The notes under the pieces: generated by a model
What the model was told of the DNA's origin: nothing
Seen by the model: the letters and a program-made list of their open reading frames with translations, nothing else
The model's database searches: none
Shown: piece after piece, positions 7,258 to 12,922 of the stretch
Layout: each line of letters opens with the position of its first letter
Position numbering within the stretch: the first letter of the stretch is position 1
Assembly: GCA_946886855.1 (NCBI GenBank)
Contig: CAMPJJ010000125.1
Location: 1 to 13,919 of the forward strand
DNA length: 13,919 nt
Reading direction: 5' to 3'
Source of the DNA: an uncultured Roseateles sp.
GTDB lineage: Bacteria; Pseudomonadota; Gammaproteobacteria; Burkholderiales; Burkholderiaceae
Made by a program: the position numbers and the translations under genes

Positions 7258-7983
7258 ATGGGCACCCTTCGACGCGACGACACCTCCTCGACCCCGGCCA
7301 TCCGGCCGGCGGCCGTGCCAGTGTCCGTCTCCTTGAACGTCGCGTCGACCACCGTGTCGACCGCCGTCCCTGCCCCGAAAGTCCGTCACTTGAAGATCGT
7401 CCCGATCGATCCTGACCGCAGCGCGCCGCCGTCCCCGGCCGGGGACGACTGGGCGGCGCTGATGCGTCGCGTCGCTGACCAGCGGGATCGGGAAGCCTTC
7501 GGCCGGCTGTTCTCGCACTTCGCCCCGCGGGTGAAGAGCTACCTGATCCGCACCGGCAGCACCGACGGCGCCGCCGAGGACCTGGCGCAGGACGCGCTGG
7601 TGATGGTGTGGCGCAAGGCGGCGCTCTTCGATCCGGCGCAGGCGGCGGTGTCGACCTGGATCTTCACGATCGCGCGCCGGCTGCGCATCGATGCCGCGCG
7701 GCGCCATCAGCTGGACGGCGCCGGCGACGAGTGTTTCGAATTCGACCGCCTCGAGGCCGACCAGCCCGGCGTCGCCGAACATGCGGATGCGACGCGCCAG
7801 GCGCGCCGCGTCCGCGAGGCGCTGGACCGTCTCCCGCCCGAGCAGGCGCAGGTGCTGCGCCTGTCCTTCTACGACGACGAACCGCATGCCCGCATCGCTG
7901 CGGAACTCGGCCTGCCGCTGGGCACCGTCAAGTCCCGGATCCGGCTGGCCGTCGCGCACCTGCGCCGGATGATCGATCTGTGA
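7258..7983 (+). CDS. rpoE: ECF sigma factor, RpoE/ECF11 type (partner of ChrR)
   Basis: An RNA polymerase sigma-70-family ECF factor. Region 2 runs from DDWAALMRRVADQRDREAFG (63-82, numbered from 7258) through EDLAQDALVMVWRKAALFDP and STWIFTIARRLRIDAARRH; region 4 (186-240) has LDRLPPEQAQVLRLSFYDDE and the helix-turn-helix ARIAAELGLPLGTVKSRIR. The following gene is an unmistakable ChrR anti-sigma factor, which sets the type. Expected role: held inactive by ChrR, released by singlet oxygen or related oxidants, then transcribing this locus. The start is uncertain. An ATG at 7222 falls in the gene's own predicted -35; the ATG at 7258 would be at or near the transcript's first base; a TTG at 7390 (GAAAG eight bases upstream) gives 197 aa, the usual ECF length, and drops a Pro/Thr/Val-rich leader. 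The stop overlaps the chrR start as TGATG. Confidence 0.9.
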   Translation: MGTLRRDDTSSTPAIRPAAVPVSVSLNVASTTVSTAVPAPKVRHLKIVPIDPDRSAPPSPAGDDWAALMRRVADQRDREAFGRLFSHFAPRVKSYLIRTGSTDGAAEDLAQDALVMVWRKAALFDPAQAAVSTWIFTIARRLRIDAARRHQLDGAGDECFEFDRLEADQPGVAEHADATRQARRVREALDRLPPEQAQVLRLSFYDDEPHARIAAELGLPLGTVKSRIRLAVAHLRRMIDL

Positions 7984-8696
7984 TGTCCCGACTCCTGCTG
8001 CCCTCCCCGACCATGCTGCCGTCCCCCGAGATCCGCCACCACCCCGCCGACGAGCTGTTGCTGTCGCTCGCCAGCGGCGCCTTGCCGATCGGCATGCGGC
8101 TGGTGACGGAGACCCACCTGGAGCTGTGCCCGGCCTGCCGGGAGCGCATGGCGATGCTGCGCGCGCTCGGCGGCGCGGTGCTGGAGGAGCAGCCCGAGGC
8201 CACGATGCGCGAGGACGCGCTGGCGCGGGCCTTCGATCGCGTCGATCAGCTGGAGCGGACCGGGCGGGCCGACGGCGCGCCTGTGCCGCGCAAGGTGCCC
8301 GCCCCGCCGCCGCTGCCGGCCGGCGCGGTCTGGCCGAAGGCCCTGGCAGGCTGCCGCGCGACGCGCTGGCGCTGGCTGGGCCCCGGCATGCGCTGGAGCC
8401 GCGTGACGGTGCCGGATGCGCCCGAAGCCAACGTCTTCCTGCTGCGCATCGGCGCCGGCAAGTACCTGCCGCAGCACACGCACCGCGGCACCGAGCTGAC
8501 GCAGATCATCTACGGCCGCTTCCATGACGGCCGTGCGCTGTTCGGGCCGGGGGACTTCGACCTCGCCGACGACGACGTCCACCATCAACCGGTGGTGCAG
8601 GAGGGCAGCGAGTGCATCTGCGTGGCGGCCGTCGAGGGCCGCCTGCATTTCGACGGGCTCATCGCCCGATGGTTCGGGTCGCTCGTCGGCATGTGA
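7983..8696 (+). CDS. chrR: ChrR-type zinc-binding anti-sigma factor with cupin domain
   Basis: A 237-aa anti-sigma factor that binds its cognate ECF sigma factor in the cytoplasm. The N-terminal zinc domain has His20, His45, Cys49 and Cys52, spaced exactly as R. sphaeroides ChrR His6, His31, Cys35, Cys38 (from memory). The C-terminal cupin-like domain keeps the second metal site: HTHRGTE (His165, His167, Glu171) and His201, again with the spacing of His141, His143, Glu147, His177. In that family the first domain inhibits sigma and the second is needed to sense singlet oxygen, so every known metal ligand being present predicts a working sensor. A Pro/Ala-rich linker joins the domains near 97-115. 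The start ATG overlaps the sigma stop (TGATG). The last 38 bases overlap the convergent DUF2177 gene. Confidence 0.93.
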   Translation: MSRLLLPSPTMLPSPEIRHHPADELLLSLASGALPIGMRLVTETHLELCPACRERMAMLRALGGAVLEEQPEATMREDALARAFDRVDQLERTGRADGAPVPRKVPAPPPLPAGAVWPKALAGCRATRWRWLGPGMRWSRVTVPDAPEANVFLLRIGAGKYLPQHTHRGTELTQIIYGRFHDGRALFGPGDFDLADDDVHHQPVVQEGSECICVAAVEGRLHFDGLIARWFGSLVGM

Positions 8697-9126
8697 CGGC
8701 GGTGAGCGCCGAAGCGGCCGCGGCGGACACGCCGCTGACGGTCGCGCCCCACACGAGGTCGATGACCGTGATGTGCCAGGGCCAGTCGCGCAGCGTCGCC
8801 TGGTTGGTGAAGTCGTAGGTCGCATAGGCGAGGAAGCCGAACAGCGCGCCGCGACCGAGCGCGCCTGCGAACGGACGACTCGCCAAGGCCGGCGCCACCG
8901 CAAAGAACACCAGCCCGCCGACATAGAGCGGATAGAACACCGCGACGGCGCGCCAGTCGAAGTCGGCCGCCATCAGGTGACCGATGGCGGGTCGGTACAG
9001 CGCGCTCGCACTGAGGCTCAGCCAGACGCCGTCCAGCGCCAGGAAGACGAGCAGCGTCAGGACATAGGCCAGCGGCCAGCGCCAGGCCGGTGCGCGGGTG
9101 GGAATCGGGTCGTCGCGAAAGTGCAT
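8659..9126 (-). CDS. DUF2177 family membrane protein (fourth gene of operon 2)
   Basis: A 155-aa membrane protein with four hydrophobic segments (about 18-38, 60-80, 90-106, 120-144). Family motifs seen: FLALDGVWL (28-36), FYPLYVGGL (64-72) and AYATYDFTNQATLRDWP (100-116), followed by IDLVWG. DUF2177 proteins have no assigned reaction; they recur beside Cfa-like methyltransferases and RpoE-ChrR pairs, so a membrane-lipid role is inferred. The start is firm: GGAG lies six bases before the ATG, in the 13-base gap after the preceding stop. The 3' end overlaps the end of chrR by 38 bases on the opposite strand, so transcripts from the two units would be complementary there. Confidence 0.9.
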   Translation of the reverse strand: MHFRDDPIPTRAPAWRWPLAYVLTLLVFLALDGVWLSLSASALYRPAIGHLMAADFDWRAVAVFYPLYVGGLVFFAVAPALASRPFAGALGRGALFGFLAYATYDFTNQATLRDWPWHITVIDLVWGATVSGVSAAAASALTAVTCRRATRTIGR

Positions 9127-9139
9127 GGGGGTCTCCGGA

Positions 9140-9892
9140 TCAAGGCAGGCGGTAGGTCAACAGGCGATCGCCCTTCACTTGCGCGTCGAGGCCGATCCAG
9201 CGGCCGTCCGCGCGATCGCGCCACAGCGTGAGCACCTGACGGGCGGGGGCGGGCTTGCCGGTCGATGTCGATGTGGCCGTCGACGTGATGCGCCACCGCG
9301 AGGCGTCCACGTCCCGACCACCGACCGGGATCGTCGCATCGGGCAAGCGCTCGATGCGGACCTCGTCCACCTCGCCGGTCTGAGGATTCAGCAGCCGCTG
9401 CTGCCGGATCAACGCCGGATGCCAGTACGCGTAGCTCATGAGGCAGGCCGAGTCAGCCGCAGCGCCGGTTCCAGCGGCGCCGGTCGCACCGGTCGCACCG
9501 GTCGCGGCGGTAGCCGTAGAAGCAGTCGGCGCAGCGAGCTCCCATCGACGATCGACCTGGACAGGCTTGCCGTCGTCGTCGGTGCTGCTGCGGATCTCCT
9601 GCAGGCAATCGCCACGCCAGCGTTCGCGCGCCTCGTGGCGGTAGCGGAAGACGGTGATGCCGAGCAGCTTCACATCGAACGCCGCGGTGCTCGAGACCAC
9701 GCGCGCCTCGGCCGGTCCGTCGACGACGAAGCGGTGCGTGCCGATCGGCTTGCCGTCCAGGCGCACGTCGAAGTTCCAGGTCTCGGCCCAGGCCGGCGCG
9801 GCGAGCCCGACGCAGCAGAGCATGGCGGCGCCGACGAAGGCCGCGACACGCGCGCCCACGGCGCTCGATGCCGGCGACGAGGCCGCGGTCAT
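9140..9892 (-). CDS. exported DUF6134-like protein (third gene of operon 2)
   Basis: A 250-aa periplasmic protein. The ATG at 9892 overlaps the DUF1295 stop as ATGA, which fixes the start against longer frames reaching back to 10150. Residues 1-36 form a signal peptide with a hydrophobic core (VAAFVGAAMLCCVGLAAPA) and a likely cut after AWA. The mature protein begins ETWNFDVRLDGKPIGTHRFVV, a lipocalin-like beta pattern typical of what I recall as DUF6134; later landmarks are FDVKLLGITVFRYRHEARERW and LMSYAYWHPALIRQQRLLNPQ. Two cysteines (Cys96, Cys150) could pair. A non-conserved Ala/Thr/Gly insert (121-147) is encoded partly by nine-base tandem repeats. Function is unknown; a periplasmic lipid-binding or lipid-trafficking role is a guess from context. 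The family name is from memory. Confidence 0.8.
   Translation of the reverse strand: MTAASSPASSAVGARVAAFVGAAMLCCVGLAAPAWAETWNFDVRLDGKPIGTHRFVVDGPAEARVVSSTAAFDVKLLGITVFRYRHEARERWRGDCLQEIRSSTDDDGKPVQVDRRWELAAPTASTATAATGATGATGAAGTGAAADSACLMSYAYWHPALIRQQRLLNPQTGEVDEVRIERLPDATIPVGGRDVDASRWRITSTATSTSTGKPAPARQVLTLWRDRADGRWIGLDAQVKGDRLLTYRLP
9482..9508. repeat. nine-base tandem repeat in the DUF6134-like gene
   Basis: On the + strand GGTCGCACC occurs twice exactly (9482-9490, 9491-9499), followed by a third unit with two changes (9500-9508). It encodes the TGATGATGA part of the protein's low-complexity insert. Unit length equals that of the repeat in the DUF1365 gene, but the sequences differ. Confidence 0.8.
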
Positions 9893-10704
9893 CGCGCCGC
9901 TCCGCGCTTCGGCGGCCATGGGATGAAGGCGCTCGTGCGGGCGATGTAGTCGCGATACGCGGGACGACGCTCGCCGATGTCCTGCTCCAGCAAGGTGACG
10001 CCGGAGACCTTCAACAGCAGGACCGTCATCAGCAGCGGCGATACCAGCAACCACACCCCCGCCCATCTGCCGGCGGCCAGGCCCATCACGCCGAGGCCCC
10101 ACCAGACGCAGGTCTCGCCGAAGTAGTTGGGGTGGCGCGAGTAGCGCCACAGGCCGCCGTCCATCACCTGGCCACGGTTGGCAGGCTCACGGCGGAAGCG
10201 CGCCAGCTGCGCGTCCGCCACCGTCTCGATCAGGAGGCCGCCCGCGGCGAGCGCGGCACCGAGGCCATCCCACACGCTCCAAGACGCCCTGTCCGGCGCG
10301 GTCGCCACCAGCATCGGCCAGCCCACGATCCATCCGAGCACCGCCTGGAGCAGGAACACCAGCCACAGGCTCTTGAGCGCGAAGTTCGGCTGATTGCGCG
10401 CACGGATCGCCTGATAGCGGCGGTCCTCGCCATGGCCCCAGTTGCGGACCGTGACGTAGAGGCCGAGCCGCAGCGCCCACGCGAGTGTGATCGCCAGCAT
10501 GACGAACGCGCGCGCGTCGCCGCCGGTCTTCCAGACGTAGAACGCGACGGGCACGGCGATGAAGGCCGACCAGACCCGATCGGCGAGGCTCGCATCGCGC
10601 AGCGGGAGGCTCGCGAGCCAGGTCGGCACCGCGATCGCGGCGGCGATCAGCAGGCCGGTGATCGCCAGCGCGGGGGTGGCGGGGAGCGTGTCGAGGAAGC
10701 TCAT
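9889..10704 (-). CDS. DUF1295 / steroid 5-alpha-reductase-like membrane protein (second gene of operon 2)
   Basis: A 271-aa polytopic membrane protein of the DUF1295 family, related to the C-terminal domain of steroid 5-alpha reductases and to isoprenylcysteine methyltransferases. The signature GLWRYSRHPNYFGE is at 184-197, preceded by NQPNFALKSLW (104-114) and followed by SPLLMTVLLLKVSGVTLLEQD and the terminal RPAYRDYIARTSAFIPWPP, all typical. About six to seven hydrophobic segments are visible. Relatives reduce an activated double bond with NADPH, so an acyl-chain or isoprenoid reduction is possible but unproven. GAGG eight bases before the ATG supports the start. It lies ten bases after the methyltransferase stop, and its own stop overlaps the next gene (ATGA). 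Confidence 0.9.
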   Translation of the reverse strand: MSFLDTLPATPALAITGLLIAAAIAVPTWLASLPLRDASLADRVWSAFIAVPVAFYVWKTGGDARAFVMLAITLAWALRLGLYVTVRNWGHGEDRRYQAIRARNQPNFALKSLWLVFLLQAVLGWIVGWPMLVATAPDRASWSVWDGLGAALAAGGLLIETVADAQLARFRREPANRGQVMDGGLWRYSRHPNYFGETCVWWGLGVMGLAAGRWAGVWLLVSPLLMTVLLLKVSGVTLLEQDIGERRPAYRDYIARTSAFIPWPPKRGAAR

Positions 10705-10714
10705 GGCGACGGCC

Positions 10715-11776
10715 TCAACGCCGCGGCGCGAAAAGGTAGTGGCTGACCCACCACTGCTGCCCGCGGTCGTAGCCGAAGAGTTCCTCGACGGACAGCAGGA
10801 AGAGGCGCCAGCGCTGCCACCACATCGGCGCGGCGGCGGCGCCGTAGACCGACTCGAAGACCGGCCACAGCGCGGTGCGATGCGCGTCGAAGCGCTCCAG
10901 CCAGGCGGCGGCGGTGCGCGCGTAGTGGCGTCCGTCCCAGCGCCAGCGTTCCAGCAGGGCGAGGTCGTCCTGGCACAGCAGCGCGAGGTCGTCGCTGGGC
11001 ATCATGCCGCCGGAGAAGAAGTGCTGGCTCATCCAGTCGGTGGCGTCGCGGACTTCGAAAGCGTACGGCGCCTCGCGGTGAGCGAAGACGTGCATGAAGA
11101 AGCGGCCGTCGTCGCGCAGCCAGCCGGCCACCTTGCGGAACGCGCGCGGCCAGTTGCGCAGGTGTTCGAACATCTCGACGGACACGACGCGGTCGAAGCG
11201 GCGATCGAGGCTGCCGTCCTCGCCGAACGCGTTGAAGTCGCAAGTCAGCACGCGCAGGTTGCGCAGTCCGCGCGCCTGGGCCTGGCCCTCGATGAAGGCG
11301 CGCTGTGAGGCCGAATTGGACACGGCGAGGATGTCCGCCGCAGGAAAGCGCGCCGCCATCCACAGGCTCAGCGAGCCCCAGCCGCAACCGAGCTCGAGGA
11401 TGCGTTGCCCGTCGGCGAGCCCGGCGCGTGCGGCGGTGGCCTCAAGCGCGGCTTCCTCGGCGGCTTCGAGCGTCTCGACGCCCTCTGGCCACCAGCAGCA
11501 GCTGTACTTGCGCTGGGGGCCGAGCATCGCCTCGAACAGCGAGGCGGGCAGCTCATAGTGCTGCTCGTTGGCCTTCTCGGTCTGCACGGCCAGCGGCGCG
11601 GCGCGCAGCGAGGCCAGGAAGGCCTGCGTCAACGCGGCGGCGGTTTCGTGGTCGTGGTGATGCGATTCGTCCAGGCGCTGGCGGAGCAGACGCCGGATGC
11701 CCAGCCGCAAGGCGGCCTCCGGCAGCAGGCCGCGCTCGGCGAGCCGGACGGCGATCGAGGAAAGGTCGAGATCCAT
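10715..11776 (-). CDS. Cfa/coclaurine N-methyltransferase-like SAM methyltransferase (first gene of operon 2)
   Basis: A 353-aa class I SAM methyltransferase of the branch that includes plant coclaurine N-methyltransferases. Seen: ANEQHYELP (69-77), KYSCCWW (90-96), SAM loop ILELGCGWGSLSLWMA (126-141), SNSASQRAFI, and VEMFEH (200-205). Glu201, Glu204 and His205 correspond to the catalytic Glu204, Glu207, His208 of Coptis coclaurine N-methyltransferase as I remember it; His229 aligns with His266 of E. coli Cfa, but the Cfa C-terminal tyrosine is not evident. The substrate cannot be read from sequence; a methylated or furan acyl chain is plausible given the neighbours. It clearly differs from the methyltransferase of operon 1. 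AGG seven bases before the ATG, and an ECF-type promoter at 11804-11833, support the start and place it first in the operon. Confidence 0.87.
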   Translation of the reverse strand: MDLDLSSIAVRLAERGLLPEAALRLGIRRLLRQRLDESHHHDHETAAALTQAFLASLRAAPLAVQTEKANEQHYELPASLFEAMLGPQRKYSCCWWPEGVETLEAAEEAALEATAARAGLADGQRILELGCGWGSLSLWMAARFPAADILAVSNSASQRAFIEGQAQARGLRNLRVLTCDFNAFGEDGSLDRRFDRVVSVEMFEHLRNWPRAFRKVAGWLRDDGRFFMHVFAHREAPYAFEVRDATDWMSQHFFSGGMMPSDDLALLCQDDLALLERWRWDGRHYARTAAAWLERFDAHRTALWPVFESVYGAAAAPMWWQRWRLFLLSVEELFGYDRGQQWWVSHYLFAPRR

Positions 11777-11803
11777 GGGGACGCCTGTAAGCGGAGGACG
11801 CGG

Positions 11804-11833
11804 CTTGTACGCAGGCGGGGGCGATCTGGATCT
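11804..11833 (-). promoter_or_regulatory. predicted RpoE/ECF11-type promoter of operon 2
   Basis: On the minus strand: AGATCC (11833-11828), 18 bases, TACAAG (11809-11804). The transcript would start about 20 bases before the ATG at 11776, room for the AGG ribosome site. It shares the ATCC core, the exact spacer and the TANRAG -10 with the two sites at the sigma gene. Confidence 0.55.
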
Positions 11834-11869
11834 TCGGGCGCCGATGCAATTGCCGGCGGATTCGCATGC

Positions 11870-12473
11870 TCAGCAGGTAACGCTCCAAGGCTCGTTCCTG
11901 GCTAACATCGACGCCTTGAGCAGTCGGATCGCGCCGACCGTTGCCGTGAAGTCGCGGTGATCGCATTTGACCGAGGTGATGACCTCGGTCAATGTGAGCG
12001 TCGCGGGGAATTCGAAACGGCTTGCGCAATCGGCCTGCAGCCGGTTGAACGCCGCTCAGCCGATGAGCGGAACGAACGCCTCACGCCCGGTCGAGCCGAT
12101 ACAGAGGATCTTCGGCGCGAGCGGATAGAAGTTCGTCGCTGCCGGAAGCCGGACCAGCGACCGTGCATCAGGTTCGAAGTGCACCACGCCGTCGATGTCG
12201 ACGTTGTTTGGGCCCCGCTCTTCGCCTTCAGGATCGCGATCGAACTCCAGCACGAGGTGCGCCAGTCAGCGTGATGCGCCCTCGCCAGCGTGCCAGCGTG
12301 CCTGTGGCGTACCAATCGGACCGTTCGACCAGCCGGAGCGCTGGATCCCAGCGCGTGACGACTGTGTGAGGTGGTGCCGAAAGGTCGGAAGCGGTCGCCA
12401 TTGCGGCTGCTAATGTGGCGGCGACGAAGGCAAGAAGCGGGATGCGATCCAAGCGTCGGAGGGTAACGAACAT
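11870..12473 (-). pseudogene. decayed gene for an exported protein (frameshift plus in-frame stop)
   Basis: Three consecutive minus-strand segments read as one protein of about 200 residues broken by two lesions. From the ATG at 12473 comes a signal peptide (MFVTLRRLDRIPLLAFVAAT..., cut near AMA) and 'SDWYATGTLARWRGRITLT'. Near 12255-12270 the frame must change to continue as 'VLEFDRDPEGEE' and 'GVVHFEPDARSLVRLPAATN' to 'AFVPLIG', where TGA (12058-12056) interrupts. The same frame then stays open for 61 codons ('AAFNRLQADC', 'FEFPATLTLTEVITSVKCDH', 'GAIRLLKASMLARNEP') to a TGA at 11870. The segments after the frameshift carry four cysteines, as in a disulfide-bonded exported protein. I do not recognise the family. 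Two sequencing errors are an alternative to true decay. Its relation to the RHS genes upstream is unknown. Confidence 0.6.
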
Positions 12474-12607
12474 GTGCGTCCAGATCCTGGGAAATGCCCA
12501 ATGGGGCGATTCAGGACGCACGTTGGATGACCACCTCATCAGCTGGAATAACCCAAGCCCCAATAGTCCCACCACAAATGCGGATGCCACTCGAACATCT
12601 CATGCCC

Positions 12608-12922
12608 TTAATCCGCTTGGTCAAAGACCTCGGAAAACCAGAATGTATTTGGATCTCGGAACCATTCCGCAAACTCAGGGCGATCAAAATGAGCCAACTG
12701 ACGCTTCTCGATACTGTAGCGATGAAACAAGGCCAGCAACTCCCTTAGTGCATCTTCGTCAATGGCGCTCGGTCGGACGGCGACGTACAATGTGAGACCT
12801 CGCCCTTCGAGCTTCTCCACACAAGGGAGACTGCGAAACCAATTGAAGAGGACCGATTCATCGTATTGCGAGTAGAAGCGCACCCCTGTCGCCTCAAGAA
12901 AAACCGTATCTACCTTTGTCAT
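12608..12922 (-). CDS. probable immunity protein of the RHS toxin
   Basis: A 104-aa acidic, soluble protein beginning MTKVDTVFLEATGVRFYSQY and ending FWFSEVFDQAD, without signal peptide or membrane segment. Its ATG overlaps the stop of the RHS toxin gene as ATGA, so it is translated right behind the toxin; this is the standard position for the immunity partner of a polymorphic toxin. Base composition is lower in GC than the lipid operons, as is usual for exchangeable toxin-immunity modules. Visible features are two aromatic-rich stretches (ESVLFNWFRSLPC; FDRPEFAEWFRDPNTFWF) and a helix 'DEDALRELLALFHRYSI'. I do not recognise a named immunity family. The role is inferred from position; that the gene is real is well supported. 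Confidence 0.75.
   Translation of the reverse strand: MTKVDTVFLEATGVRFYSQYDESVLFNWFRSLPCVEKLEGRGLTLYVAVRPSAIDEDALRELLALFHRYSIEKRQLAHFDRPEFAEWFRDPNTFWFSEVFDQAD

Noticed and set aside
4722..7352. 876-codon open frame on the minus strand
   Set aside because: Only its last 324 codons (from the ATG at 5696) are DUF1365. The rest runs through the FAD gene in a wrong frame, with Arg/Pro/Ala-rich translation and no domain.
11967..11992. Perfect 11-base inverted repeat with a four-base loop (TTGACCGAGGT ... ACCTCGGTCAA), terminator- or operator-like
   Set aside because: It lies inside the reading frame of the broken exported-protein gene and reads as ordinary codons (LTEVITSVK); there is no T-tract on either side. 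A chance coding palindrome is the simpler reading.
11553..12029. 158-codon minus-strand frame overlapping the operon 2 promoter
   Set aside because: It is the off-frame reading of the methyltransferase 5' end, the promoter and the pseudogene tail; Arg-rich and without motif.
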